Assembly (NCBI GenBank): GCA_028532985.1
Contig: JANCIK010000005.1
Location: 1,866,501 to 1,930,500, forward strand
DNA from: Stropharia rugosoannulata
Lineage: Eukaryota > Basidiomycota > Agaricomycetes > Agaricales > Strophariaceae
Direction of reading: 5' to 3'
DNA: 64,000 nt
Shown here piece by piece: positions 45,920 through 61,326 of the stretch. The translations under genes and the position numbers were made by a program. The stretch's first letter is position 1. Each line of letters opens with the position of its first letter. The notes below the pieces were generated by a model. The model was not told the DNA's origin, made no database searches, and worked only from the letters and a program-made list of their open reading frames with translations.

Positions 45920-48042
45920 TCAACGAATGCCGCCGAGCACGAGTTCCCTCCGGCGGCTGGTCGTCCTCGAGTATCGCTGGTTCGGCGAGGGGCCGCGGTT
46001 GCCTAGCTGAGATTCATACGCACCATGCATCACGTCCATATCGCCGGGCTCGCTATTGCGGCGTAGCTGGTGGCGGAAGTGGGATGCGTTATTAGCGTGC
46101 GCGTATCGATCGGCGATTGTGTCATCGTCGTTTACTGTGGGTGGCGTAAGGCTCCTTGTGCGGGTAAGGACGGTCACGAGTTCATAGGGGCGTACATACT
46201 GAGGTGAGGTCGTGATATACACTTCCGGAGCGCATCGAGGGCGTGCAGGAATGCGTAACATCAACTTGGGTGGCGGCGGGGGAGGGGGTGGTTCAACCAT
46301 TTGAATATCCCCGTCTCTATCTCTGCGGTGAGACCCTTGGCTAGCCATCCGTTTTGGAGGAGGCATAGGAGTCGTAGGAGGAGATGGAGGGAAATATGCA
46401 GCCGATTTCTTCTTCTTACTTGCAACCCGCTGAGGTGTCACTGTCACTGCTTTTCGTTTTGAAGTAGAGATTGGAATAGATGGTCCGGCCATATTATCGA
46501 TCATCTCTTGCTCTCGCATCCGACCAAGATCTGGCAGTTCGTCGTCCATAGCATTCAAGTGAGCAGCTTCTTCATCTTTTCGACGTTTCTTCTCGCTGGC
46601 AAGCTCCTTAGCCTTTGTCTCTTTTTCTATCTCTGCATGCAATATGTTTGCAAACTGTTGAGCGTCACCTTGTATCCACGCATCAAAAACGCCTTCCCAC
46701 TCTCGTGTCGGAACGGGAAAGTCCAAATTGAGATAAAACGCTTTTGGGGATGTCATGTTATCTTCATCTGAAACTGGTGAGCGGCGGGGGGACGAACTAG
46801 GCGTGGCCAAACCGGATGATGAAGCGCGACCGCCCGGCGATGAATTCTCCTCTTTCGAAGTTGTAGATCGAGCGCGTACTGCCTTCGCGAACTCGCGAAC
46901 CATACGCTTAGTCCCTGGAACCTTCAAGCTTGTGCCTACCACCAGTAGCAAATCGGCTCCGCTTCGCCCTTTGCCCTTAGACGAGCCTATTAGGTCTTTC
47001 TGTACAACATTACCCACTCCTTCGCCGTCTTTATGTTCCTCGTTGTATAGAACGACACTGGGGCGTAGTTTTCCGATTCCCCGGGGTCGCTTGCCCACAA
47101 GCTGTCTTGTTTCCTCGAGCGAAATGCACTCAGGGCAGTGCGGCGGTTGGCCCGCTACGAGAGCCGGCATGTAATCAAGCAGCGGATACGAATGATTGCA
47201 GATCTGGCAGTGCATTGCCTGAAGAGTACCATGTAGAGGGATACACCGTGGCATTTCCACGGGCGGCGAGGGTAGCCGACTAGTAGAAGCGACGCGTTGG
47301 ACATCGTCCGTGGCATTATCGTTATCGTCTAGAATTTTTGATTTATTCTTTGACCGGGACTTCGAGCGCCTGCCCTCGTATTCTGGTACGCCAAAAGATA
47401 GCCCACTTTTTTGCTCTATGGCGTCGATATTTTGGGTGTACACCCTGAGCAGCTTGCCGCGGTCGTCAAGCGCGCGGAGGACCTGATGAAACGAAGTAGG
47501 CTCGGCTGTATGCGACAAATCTGAGAGTTGCGCAATCATCTGGCAGAAAAGCGACGTCTTCTGTTCAGACTGGCGACTAATGTATCAGCCTTGTAGAACA
47601 GACGGGATATGGGGCAGATAATGTAAAGCGCATATATGCGTATTCATGAAAATGTACGCACGCTGTGGGGTGCACACCGCCTTGAATCAAGGAATGGTAT
47701 AGAGTGAGACTCACGTTGAAAACTGACACGTCAAACAGCTCTTTTCCGGACGACATGGCCTCGCGCGGGTTATCGCGCTTGATGGTTTGGAAGAGCCCGT
47801 CGGAAGAGCGAAAATCCGGTATGCCTGCTTGCACTGAGATACCAGCTCCTAGAGACCTAGTGAGGTCCTTGATCTTATCACTGTAGACACAAAGACGAAC
47901 CACAGATAACTACAATCCTTCTGGCCTTCATGATCGCTCGTACCGCTTTGTCCAGGTGGGTGGCGGGGTTAATCGAAGGAGTGAGAAAGCTGGGCTGAGC
48001 AGGTAGCGGCGTAGACGGGTCGAGGGGAAGAAAGACGGTCAT
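45920..48042 (-). CDS. Sirtuin (Sir2 family, HST3/HST4-like)
   Basis: NAD-dependent protein deacylase, probably nuclear and acting on histones; HST3/4 relatives remove H3K56 acetylation. Exons in coding order are 48042-47901, 47848-47715 and 47569-45920, giving 641 residues. The correct splice of a 52-base first intron rebuilds CGAGISVQAGIPDFRS, which is broken in the unspliced reading. Other motifs are YTQNIDAIE, the catalytic His in LHGTLQ, zinc Cys pairs CQIC and CPEC, RPSVVLYNEEH and LLLVVGTSLKVPGTKR. A basic, Ser/Lys-rich insert (RRSKSRSKNKSK) lies between the TQNID and HGTLQ motifs. A long C-terminal extension of about 300 residues has predicted coiled-coil Glu/Lys stretches, a Pro8 run and NLS-like KRK/KKKK words. 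No membrane or mitochondrial signal is visible. Confidence 0.93.
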
Positions 48043-49684
48043 GGTTGGGCAGCCTACAGGCGCTCGGTGTGCGTAGTGGCTGCAGCAGAGGTTGTGAGAC
48101 TTGACACTAGGCTTGTCCTACCGGTGACATTTCCCACGGTCAAGATCTTTCTTCAGGACTTTTTTCTCTTTCTCCACTTTCTTCACTTTCTTTTTTTCTT
48201 TCTCCTCCTTAAACTTCCACCGCCCATGTAGCAATCTATCCTCTCAAAGATTACTGTTTACGCGCTTTGGACTGCTGGAGGTGTCGGAGCAAAATCGCCC
48301 CATCCCTGGAATCTTTTCTCTGGGTGGCTTCTGTCAGCTTCTGTCTCCCTTCACACGAAGCAACGAAACGACGTCGTTATATGTACTCAAGGGTTGACAT
48401 TGAAGCGGCTTATTGGAACGAACCATTCTCAGGTGACCACGGTCAATCTCATCGGTTAAATGCGCAATCGGTTCACAGGATTCAGAAGATGGCATGGCTG
48501 GCGCAACGAAGGTATATTTAAACAATTGTTACGCCCCTATCCCCACGCTAGAACATGCAGCTCTACTTATCTACGAATGATTCGTACATGAAATGCCACT
48601 ACGGGCCCTGTAGGGGGAGGCTACAACTTTTTTTCAGTGCATACACTTTGCTGGTTCTACTGGTGTACTCTACCTTGTGCGTGCCGACCCTCACCATCGC
48701 CTTCGAAAACAAGACCAAAATATCCATCGGGATTAGGACCATGAATCTTACATGCGTCAAGCCTACTCGCATATATCACTTCTCTGGTCAAACACCGTTC
48801 ATTTTTACTGCTTCCATTTAATAACGCATAACGCAGTGCGTTTTGCACTCGTTGGATCTGAATAATCTTCAAGATAGTCGTCTATGGATCATCGATAATC
48901 TTCTGCATTGTTTTCGCTACCTTACCTGTTTGGGATGCCATTCTGATATCACTAGCATCAGAATGGATTGTGTTGGTGATCAGCCTGCAGCAGAATTTGT
49001 GACTTTCATGACCTCTCGAGCAATCTCTTGGAAGACTGCTCTCTTTCAAGATCCTTTGCATAAAATTCTACTTGCACCATGGAATACTCCTCTAGTGCAG
49101 CTTCTGGACGTTACCTTGAATCAGGACAGAAAACCTCGGAAATGTTGAAGGTGACATAGCACGAAAACCTCTGTCCAGCGCCAAGTGCTATTTGAAGGGA
49201 TTTCACCATAAATACATTCGCATTTATGCTAGGGTTTGACTGTCTCGAATGACCCAGGCTCACAAAGCTCAAAAAATTAATCAACCTGGACGAGTCGCGA
49301 GCGGTCCGGGCGACCATCGCGTGATGTCATGAAGATGTCGAACACTGTTCGTTACAGTGACAGAAGACAAGCAGATTCAACCTCACTGCAGCGACATGCA
49401 GCTTCAATTTGAATGCATGAACACTCACATGTCCAACCTGTTGTCCATGCGAACCCTTCGAAACGCCACACCGCTTACCACGCTCAAGTACAACTATGCA
49501 GGGAACCTCTCGTACTGGATGATGGGAATTATTCATGACAATATACGATGGAAAAAAGCAATACAAACACTAAACTATGGTGGTACAATCTAATACGTGG
49601 TTCTGGAGACTATTGATGTGCATGTTGGATATGAAATAGCAAAAGGAGACGAATGAAGAAGCGTTAGGTCGTCGTCGTCGTCGT
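48043..49684. other. Intergenic region with pyrimidine tract
   Basis: About 1.64 kb. A T/C-rich tract (about 48152-48208) lies near the sirtuin 5' side. Several ORFs of 60-100 codons exist, but none shows family motifs or plausible splicing. It may include decayed gene pieces. Confidence 0.4.
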
Positions 49685-50299
49685 TCATTTACGAAGCTTC
49701 CACGCCCCGTCTAAACCCGCTTTTGAGAACTCTGCAGCAACTTTCCCATCTATAGGTGGGGGGTTGCGGGATTCAAGGTTGCCCGTGCCTTCGATCGTGC
49801 CATTCTTGTCCATCATGGCGGCTCCCCCATAGCTTCCTCCCAACGCGCCCATGTCGCCAGGGGCAGATGCATGGCGGATAGCGGAGCTGTGGTGCACACC
49901 GCCATGGTGTTGAGTAGCGGCGCGCGTAGTGAAACTGTGCGCAATGAGGTCGGGACCAGTTGAGGATAGGTTTGCAGGGTCAACCGCTTCTGGCGCAGGT
50001 GTGGAGGGGAAGTTCTCGTAGGGAGCCGATGTAGGATAGGCGCCCGCGGGCACTTGATAGTGACGCGAAGATGTGTCTGGCTCTGAGACAACGTAAGTGC
50101 GATATCCACCGCTTGAGACGGGTTCCTGCGCGTGCTCGTAGTATTTCTCGTAGTGAGACATTATGCTCTCTTGGGAAGGAGGATTAGGGTTGGTGAGCGG
50201 CGATGTGCCGAGGAGGGCGAACGGGGAGTGGAACGCCCGGGCAGCGGCGGGCTTGTGGGAGGCGCGGAGGACGGTGGCGACGTGTTTCGTGAATGACAT
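49685..50299 (-). CDS. Putative mitochondrial protein, unknown function
   Basis: A single-exon gene of 204 residues from ATG 50299. The N-terminus (MSFTKHVATVLRASHKPAAA, then RAFHSPFALLG) is Arg/Ser/Ala-rich without acids, as in mitochondrial targeting signals, with a possible cleavage near RAFHS. The rest is Pro/Ser/Gly-rich with HYEKYYEH, RTYVVSEPD, YQVPAGAYPTSAPYENFP and a C-terminal end DGKVAAEFSKAGLDGAWKLRK-like helix. I recall similar basidiomycete proteins with the YPTSAPY...F core, but none with a known role. An upstream in-frame extension (to 50392) has no Met of good context, and 50299 is preferred. Confidence 0.6.
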   Translation of the reverse strand: MSFTKHVATVLRASHKPAAARAFHSPFALLGTSPLTNPNPPSQESIMSHYEKYYEHAQEPVSSGGYRTYVVSEPDTSSRHYQVPAGAYPTSAPYENFPSTPAPEAVDPANLSSTGPDLIAHSFTTRAATQHHGGVHHSSAIRHASAPGDMGALGGSYGGAAMMDKNGTIEGTGNLESRNPPPIDGKVAAEFSKAGLDGAWKLRK

Positions 50300-51474
50300 G
50301 GTTGGGCGGTGAGCTGGGGCAACTGGGATGTGCAGTGGGCATAGTTTTATATGTGTTCTATATAAGGTGGGAAGTTTGGGGCTTCCCCGCATTCAGCATT
50401 CCCAAATCAGGTCACTTTCTAATCCCGTCCTTCCGACTCGACGGCCGAGTCCGAGTTATGTCTGCCACATTTAAAACTTCCCCCGTCAGTCCTCCGTCCT
50501 AGTCCCCGAACCCCAACCGCCTCTTCTCCTCTTGAGATGCTTCCCTGTCTGTACACGTCCAAAGCACCTTCCTGCTAAATTTGTCGTACGATTACTATAG
50601 GTGGCTCACACATCAATGGTACTAACCGACCCTTGAATAAATATACCATGTAACCCCAATGAAATAAAAAAGAACATTCAATATCGTATCATACTGGCTA
50701 TAATTCAGTCTAATGTCTATCCATCTCTCTTCACATTGTTGACCCCATCTTTTCGCAGGTAATGCGTCTCTTCTGCAATCGCAGGCACAATTGTGTAGCC
50801 TACCGCGTCCTTTGACAGCGTGCGCGCCAAGAATGGGCATGCCGAGAGAGAAGTTGAGAAGCCACGCAAGCGATGAGTCAGTGGTTTAAACATTGACGGG
50901 CAAGACCCTTATGTACAGCTATGTGTTTCAACTTGGTTTCAACATTTATTCAAGAACAATTTACAAATTATTGGCTACGTTTATCTAGGTTCTGCTATCT
51001 ATCGTATCATAAGTAACGAGATATAGTTTCCGACGACTATCTCATCTGAATCCGCAAGACAAATTTTGCAGCAAACAAAATGTTGCCCAATTTTTCAGAT
51101 GTGTTCCGCTCTTAATTATCAAGATGCAGAAGCAAGTTTCAATGACAGAAGTTGTATTAAAAGATTACAACCCACAATCTACCTTCCTCAAGGATGATTA
51201 GCACCAGGTAATGGGAATCGATGACTATCAAAACTATTTATAGACAAATCTTTTGAGTCGTTTCCCTCAAGGTCCTCCAAATTGGTTAGTATGAGTTATG
51301 GTACAAGAAATATGTACCGTGTACGTGTATTGTCTAGTTAGATACTTCTATTACTGTGCTTCTCAAGTAGTATCTCACGTACTATTAGTATAGTCATACT
51401 TTCCCCACTGGCTGTGAAAACCTATCCAATGTGTATAAGACCATCAGTGTACTCGTTCAAGTGTTCAAGGTCGA
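50300..51474. other. Intergenic region
   Basis: A 1.18-kb spacer upstream of the mitochondrial protein gene and downstream of the MpaB-like gene. A TTTTATATGTGTTCTATATAAGG stretch (about 50344-50366) lies near the 49685-50299 start and may include its TATA box. No gene is seen. Confidence 0.4.
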
Positions 51475-53506
51475 TCAGGCATGGTGAGAGTTTGACGAGG
51501 AGGGCTCCCTTCCTTCAAGTGACCATGGACCTGTCACAGGACAGCCCATGAGCTCGGCCGCATGACGCATTACATATTCATGGCCGGCTATAGGCAGGCA
51601 TTGGATGAAAAAGGAAAACAATCAACTCTTTATGTGTAAGGGAAATAGTTATCACATACCATGTTCAAACTTTAAAGGTCCCTATGGGCGGATTAAATCG
51701 GTCATTATATTTTACATGACTAAAGAATGGTAGAGCACTAACCAGTTCCTCAATACGATAACCAGAGCTCTTCAAGCTAAATAGTTAGAGATTAGAGTGA
51801 GTATAAGCAGCCTCAGTGGTCTAAGTATACACGTACTGAGTTCCAGGCATCTCCGAGTACCAGCCAAGTGTCACGAGTATTTTATCACAGCAACGGCCAA
51901 TAAATGTGCTCGACTCTGACTTATACCATGGCCGGAATCCGAACCTTTCATACGGTTAAGAAACAACACTTCCGTCCCTGAAGACAGTGAATAACTCTTA
52001 CCTAGTAGGATGCAGTCGGGGACATTCTCCAAGGGCCAAGTTACGCGGCGGCCCTACATCCACGTTCCACTTCCCAATAACACGAGGAGGAAGGAAGTAA
52101 CGCTGGACAAAAGCAATTGCAGCAAGAGTTACGTCCTTGAGGACACTAATTATCTGCGGTTGTTGCTCATACCTACAGGATAGGCATATCAGTTTGCAAC
52201 TCGACACATACTTCTAGGTTTACTTGAATCATACATCATAGCTTTTCTCGTTGTGTCATCAAGCAGGGATATCACGACTCGCTCGCCGAATGGTCTTAGT
52301 ATTTTAGGTGCTGGATTGAGTAGTTCTTCCACAGTGTAGCTAGCAACTTCGTGATTGGACTGCGCTGGGACCATATACGTCTGTTCATATTCCTGAAGTA
52401 TAGTGAGCAATGAGCTAGCTGCATCGTGCAATCAAATATAAATAATTGACAGACCTCACTCCATTGAATCAGAGCATCCAAGCTTTCTGGAATATCTTGA
52501 ATGTCCATTTTGCGGCCGACCTCAGCCCAAAAGACATAGTATGCCTCCTTCTCCATAGGAGATAACCTTCTCCAGCCATAGCGCTCTGCCCAGTTCTACG
52601 GAGATAAATGAGTGCCAATACTTATCATGTATCTATGGAAAAAGATGCGCGCTTACAATAGGCTCTAATATGAAAAGACACAGAGTGTATAGAAAGTCCC
52701 CATTAGACTGTTCGATCCCATGGGTACGCTGTCAGGCCTGGAAATATGGGAACGACGCACTATCTTGTACTGTGAATGTAGCCAATTGGTCCGTGCAATA
52801 GCTATATTCGCCCTGGGGTCCTCCGCCGGTTGGCCTTTATTATTTGCTGCAACTGCTTCGTCGACAAATCCGGTGATGGGACACAGGCTCCATGTAGCTA
52901 GATGTTTATCAGAATTAATTCCTTTGTGGGCGCTGTTTACGACTGACAGCAAAGTATAACAGTCTGCATAATTAGGGAAAGGAACGATGAGTACTTGTCT
53001 GATTCAACGGCTGGTGAGACTCAAACTCGTGCTCACATCAGAAATACGCTTGGACACTAAATCCTTCGTCTTTAACTCTTTAGTGGCCGCAAGGAGTTTT
53101 GAAATGGTGGGCTGTAGAACATCCACACAAAGTATCCGTTAGATACTCCATCATAAATTGAGGAACAATATTTGCGTACGATAGCATATGTTTTGAACAG
53201 CCCAAACGACAAAGCATAGTAGACCAGAAAGGGCATGTCGTAAACCACCGAGAGCTTCATAATCTCCTGCGACTCTTGAGGCGTCAACTTGCCCGTCCCA
53301 TCGTTCCACTTCTCCTTGAATTTTCGATGGATGGCGTAGTATCGTCTCCACCGCAGGACCCGGACAAAACTGAGCCACAATGCAAGGCTTCCGGCAGCAG
53401 CAATAACTCCGGATGGCAATTTACCCAGGAGGTTTGCCGTATGCTGTATTAAGCGCTGGACAAAGGATCCGAGACTATCTGGCAGGGGGAGCTCGAAGGG
53501 AAGCAT
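51475..53506 (-). CDS. MpaB/rubber-oxygenase-like membrane oxygenase
   Basis: Predicted ER-membrane oxygenase of the MpaB/DUF2236 family, heme-dependent in characterised members; the substrate here is unknown. About a dozen exons splice cleanly. The N-terminus (from ATG 53506) has a membrane helix (GVIAAAGSLALWLSFVRVL), then YYAIHRKFKEKWNDG, GKLTPQESQEIMKLS and FGLFKTYAIPTISK. After a 16-bp exon (52948-52963) the family word ILCSTWSLCPITG is formed. Further are RANIAIARTNWLHSQYKI with the conserved His, LCLFILEPINWAERYGW, AYYVFWAEVGRKMDI, YMVPAQSNHEVASYT, FGERVVISLLDD and PWYKSESS. The C-terminus is MGCPVTGPWSLEGRE. Stop at 51475-51477. All motifs are in family order and no frameshift is needed. 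Confidence 0.9.
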
Positions 53507-54325
53507 CTCGCAGGCGGCGAGGGGTTGGCTGTCAAACCTCTGATTTAAACGCTTTATTTCTCAAGACATAGTATGCTTCCCACGAAAGCAATTATGCCTG
53601 AACCGAACTTACGGTATCGCCTCGAGTCGTCATTTGTTGGATTCATTTTATTCGGGATGCTAGGTGATTTAAACTGAGGAAGGTCGACCGGGGAATTGCT
53701 AAAAATTCTTATGATGCAAGATCTCTATACTTTCAAGGATGCTGAAAGAATCGGCTCAGAGCAATGCACTCGAGCACATGGACCGAGTACGATCCGTATC
53801 CGGAGTATCATGTAGGTGGTCTTTCTGATTAAGCTTCCTGTCCGATTTCAACCTTCCGGGAAGCACAGTACAGATTCCAGAACGACATTTATTGATCATG
53901 AACGGCAACATTCTTCGGACTTGATGTGTTATTCAAATGTTATTTGGTACTTTGTCGCGTATGTACCTGATCACAGTTCTTGACGTTGATGACTTGGTTC
54001 GACACCTACCAAACACCTACTACGTATATTAAGTAAAACTTCACTTCACTATGCAACTAGACACGGGAGTGAAAATCTGTTTCTCAAAAATGCGCCCACA
54101 CAGCAAGTGCTAGGCATAGCAGTGAGTAGCGAGAAGAATAGAAGAATCTAAAATCTACACATATACCTGGGAAATACTTGTCCCATGAATACACCTCAAA
54201 AACACTTTATTATGGACTGAATATTATTTTAGAAAATTTTTCGCAAGTTCCGCAACATGGTAGTAAGTACCTCAAATAAGAGTCCTCCTGTAGTTACCAA
54301 GCTTCTTGCTTTGGCAATTTGGTGG
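53507..54325. other. Intergenic region
   Basis: An 819-bp spacer that contains the MpaB-like promoter on its left. A poorly defined AT-rich part at 54000-54250 precedes the phosphofructokinase-2 3' end. No gene is seen. Confidence 0.4.
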
Positions 54326-56789
<2,464 letters not shown>

Positions 56790-57524
56790 TTTGCCACTAC
56801 GGCGTGTATGTATGTAGCTTCTGCGTGAATGTTATGTTGTGTGCGTGTGCGTGGGCAATGCGGGTATGTACAGTCCGTCGACCGAGGATTATAGAAGGCG
56901 AGAGAGATAAGACAAGAAACGTGCCAAGCGTACACCGCCAAAAGTAGGAATTTCCGATTTACCGGCTTGTGCGGGGCAGCTATCAGCCAATCAGACGACT
57001 TAAACACCTCTAGCCGGAGCTGAATTCCTCTGGCTTGCTGCAGTCTGTACAACCGTGCGTGCTATTCGAGGCTATTCATCACAAGGAGTTCACTACATAG
57101 CTTTGATTGGTATCAGGGCATCATTGAATGGACTACATAATACATGTTATTAAAAGATAGAGATAGCGACACTTGGAGGTCATAAAGTGATCGTTTCATC
57201 AACAGCAGGAGCTTCCTAAGGTATAGTAACAATCATGGTCAGCCTCGTCAGCGGCAAGCCAAAGGATCGGATAGTAGTTGTCTGGATATACATATATACG
57301 AGGTTAACGAGAGTGCATGAGCGTGAAGAGATGTCTTGATTGAGAAATCACTGGAATGCCAATTATAGGGCTGTTGATAAATGGTAGTCATGAATGCAAA
57401 GCGGGTTCTAGAAAAACTATGGAACGTAAGGCTAAAAAAATGGTACAAAGAGGCTTCAAATACGCACCAAGGTTCCATCGAGGCGCCTCCGGTGCGCCAT
57501 CGAGCTGGCTTCTAGTCAAATCTA
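56790..57524. other. Intergenic region
   Basis: A 735-bp spacer with the PFK-2 promoter on its left and the casein kinase 3' end on its right. T/G-rich around 56805-56870 (TGTATGTATG-like). No gene is seen. Confidence 0.4.
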
Positions 57525-59673
57525 TCAGCGGCAGCATAGGAAGCTGAAGAGTCCTTTCTGTCGCCCATGGCCACCGTCTTCATCTTGCTCGCCGACTCGT
57601 TGCATTTGTTCACGTTCACCATATGCACCCATGTTTCTAACCTGCCCGGTCATGTCCCTGTGACCATTGCCTTCGCCAGACCCATTCTTACCCTGCGTCT
57701 GTCCATATAAGAAAGATTCCGACCCGTTAACATGACCATTTCCGTTAGCGAGCATCTGTGGTGGAGGGTTTGGTGAATGACGGCCATAGGAATTGTTGCC
57801 CGTTCCCATTCGATATCCCGTCGGGCTCGGCGCAGCTGCGTAGGGATGCGGAGCAGCTAATGCGCCACTACTGACATCCCTTGGCTGCTGACTAGCTCGT
57901 CGACTCTGGGGAGCAATGGCTTGGGCACTATTAAGATCCCTAGAACCGGCACGGTCACCAGTTGGTGTTCGTCGACTGCTCTTGTGATGCGCAGGAGCTG
58001 GGCTCAGAACGAGTTGGTTAGGGGTTGTGCCATCCGGAACCTGTCGCGAACGGCGACCACCATGCTCCCTATCTCTACGGGCTTCCCGATGGGGTGTTGC
58101 ATTCGCCGATGCCGATGCATGCTAAATTGAAACACTTTAGAACGCAATTAGCCATGAAAAAGGTTTGTACTGACGCTTCCGGCTTCCCATCCTTTACCAT
58201 TATTAAGCAGCATCCAGTCAAATATGCCATCTTCCGGTTCACCAAGGGTCTTCAACACCTTCGTGAAAAGTTCTCGAAGAAAGTCGTAATCCGGAGTTTC
58301 TTCAAAGCCCAATTTGCGCACATAGTTCATGTATATCGTGAACTCCTCTAAGTTAATATATATCAACACATGAAGACAGTTTACAAATTAATGAAGACAA
58401 TACTTACCAGGGAAACCTTCACACAGTTCCGAAATAGGCGTGGTCTGTTTCTTCTCGCCAATTTTCTCATATTTTTGTTTATTAGTAGCAGCCCTTAGAC
58501 CTTGCCATGGAAGGCCCCCTCTCAAGAAATACATGAACACATGCCCGAGCGATTCCAGATCGTCACGGCGAGACTGTTCACGTCCCAGGTGTGTATTAAT
58601 TGACATGTATCGTGCTGTCCCAGACAAAGACTTGCGTTCCCGATAAGGTATGTGCACTTTGGTCTTGGGATCTCGATAGTGCTTCGCCATGCCGAAATCT
58701 GTAGAGAAAGAAGTTAAGTACGGCGGTATACCTTATATTTGAAACGCTCGTACCAATTATGTGCACTGTGTTGGCATTCTTGTTTCCCGGTACTCCAATC
58801 AAGAAATTATCAGGCTTGATGTCGCGGTAGATCAATGATTTATCGTGAATTGCCTGCACACGGGTGACCTGCACATATAGCCATCATCAGACAAGTGTAG
58901 AAACATACAGAGAGAATATAGAAGATATGGCAAATGGGGCAATCAAACGTGCATCCGGTCATGAACTAACACTAACCATTTGTTTGGCTGCCATACAGAC
59001 GGTCTTGATAGTGAACTTGCGGCCGCACATATCGAACAAATCCTCCAAATTGGGGCCAAGGAGGTCAATGACCAGAATATTGTGGAGTCCTTCCTGACCA
59101 AAATAGTACACTTGCGGCACGCCAGCTGTGGAACCCGCAGTAAGTAACTGCAATAGATTTCACATCCACAAAGAACGTACGCGTCCCAGCTAGGGTTCTA
59201 TACGACCGGAACTCATCTCTCAGCTGAGGAGCATCCGACTTGCGAGGTTCCTGTGGGGGAAAGTGAGCGGGGTTTAGAGCGGTTAAAATGGGAGACTCCG
59301 TACAAATTTTATCGCCACTGGCTGGTTTGTGGTCACTTTGACTCCTGCAAACGAGGCCGTTAGGCATGTATGAACAAGAAACGGGGTCGAATAAGGGGCG
59401 CAGCGTGTATCCAAGCATGGAGATGACAGGGGCTGGACGACTTGGACAAACAGCGAAATGATATACCCCAAGCGGGGTCAGCGTGATGGGCGCTGTAGAT
59501 CCAGAGACCAATGGGCAACAAATTCGAGGCTACTAACCCTCAAATACCACACCAAATGAACCTTCTCCAATTTTCTTGCCGACCTTGTAGTGACCGCCAA
59601 CGATGCCATTGTTCGAGGAAACGGGGTGAGAAGTATGTGCAGAAGAGGAAGCTATGACATGGGGGGTAGACAT
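57525..59673 (-). CDS. Casein kinase 1, YCK-type, C-terminal CC lipid-anchor motif
   Basis: Ser/Thr protein kinase of the CK1 family with a membrane-tethering end, as in yeast Yck1/2. The start at 59673 ([18 protein letters not shown]) precedes [19 protein letters not shown]. Kinase marks are the ATP Lys in [80 protein letters not shown] and [18 protein letters not shown]. Beyond the kinase (about 57525-58120) is a Gly/Asn/Pro/Ser-rich tail. It ends in SFLCCR, with a vicinal Cys pair, a likely palmitoylation site. Intron borders were read by eye and the order is normal. It is likely involved in nutrient signalling or endocytosis at the plasma membrane, by analogy. Confidence 0.92.
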
Positions 59674-61326
59674 TTCGGCAAAGGGGGCAAAGGGAGCAGG
59701 AGCCTGGCCTTTGAAGCACTACGGCCAGCAGGAATAGCTGAAGAAATGAATGGGAAGGAATCGGAAGATTGACCCAAACAGCGGACTTTGATTTTCACAC
59801 ACCCCACATGGCAACTCCTTCCCTCCTCATTTCCTCTTTGTTTTTGAAACAATTCATCATCCCACGAGGCAACTTCAGGCAACCCGTCTCTCCCATGGCT
59901 AGCGACCGTTAATTGAACGGACAATATTCTGCAATACTATTATTGATTATCCCAACCTCGGGCTTCAGCTATGTACTTCATCGGCTCGTTTTTTTCGGCC
60001 CCTTCTTCAGACACAACACTGTCATCGCAGGTCTCCGTCTCCCTGAATCTCCAGGCTATAACTAGTCACCCTATCTGATCATGAAAATGGGCGTCTACTA
60101 GGACATATCATCTAGATCATTTTTCAATTGCATAGCTTCGTTTTATCTATTATATGGAAACCCCTGGAAGACCCTGGTACACGAACGAGGCAATGTACAC
60201 AGCGCAGCTTTTAGTTTCTTATAGTACGTATGTGAGTTGGCCCTTGTTAATGATCAGCTTTGACAATGATTGATCAGAACTGGAAGTAGAAACAGCATTC
60301 ACTAGCATTCACTATAGCATGGGAGGAACTAAAACACATGTCAGCCTCCTATATTACCGGAGTATTTTGTCACTCAGTGTGAACTGTGAAGCCTCCCGGA
60401 CCTGCGCAGTTTCTTCACTTCATGGCAGTGCATAATACTACCCTATGTAGGTTATGCTGTCCCTGTAAGTACTTCAGTTGCGGTTGTTTGACAGCAATCA
60501 TGTTCGTGCAAGTCCTTCGGGACCTGATTATCTTTTGTGGCGGATTTTACTCCTGTAAAACTTGGCGTCCTTAAATCATTTCACTCACTGGGTAGATACT
60601 CTTGATCTTAAGACTTAGAGCGTCACAACGTCTGACCTCGGTGGTCTATTAATTTTCAAATTCGAATATATCGATGACTCCTTGCATATAGGACCATCTC
60701 GGTACTGCCGTGTACATATAGTTTCAGCCCTGAGACGGTCTCAAAGTAAAAACTGATGCTAGACATGGCACCAAGCTAAAAGTATCCGCCAGCACGCGGA
60801 ACCAAAGAGGAATCAATAATGGGGGCCATATACAAGCCCGGACTCCAGGTGACAGTTATATGAGTACATGGCTATGTATATGTATACACGCAGTACTTGC
60901 TCGATGTCATCGGTCGTGGTTTGCCTGACCGATCAGCTTCTTGTATGAGAACTCATTTCCCCCGGCGGGAGCAGAGTCAGCCTGCAGTCTTTTGCGGTAC
61001 AGAAGGCCGGCTAGTGCCCACTGCCCGCAGTCTGTCTAAGGATTCTAACAGATTCTTAACTGGGGATTCTTACGCTGAAAAATGAAGGGGTCATGTACAT
61101 ATTACATAGAATGCGTAGTCAGCGGCTGCACGCAGATCTATAAATACTATAAAGTAATGAATTTGTGACGGCTATTCAAGCAAACGCAAGACATAACATC
61201 TGTATGTATATCAAGAGTTATGTACATACAAGTCCGCAAAGCGTAGATTATGTTGAAAGAGATACGCACAGCTTCAAATAACACGCTGCAGCCTGTGGCA
61301 AGCGATGAGTATTCTATATATAGATA
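59674..61326. other. Intergenic region
   Basis: A 1.65-kb stretch with the casein kinase promoter at its left. Only short ORFs are present, none with recognisable motifs. AT-rich runs dominate 60650-61320. Confidence 0.4.

Noticed and set aside
48267..49600. Several ORFs of 60-100 codons in the 48-49.6 kb gap
   Set aside because: Different frames and strands overlap, without motifs or consistent introns. Treated as intergenic.
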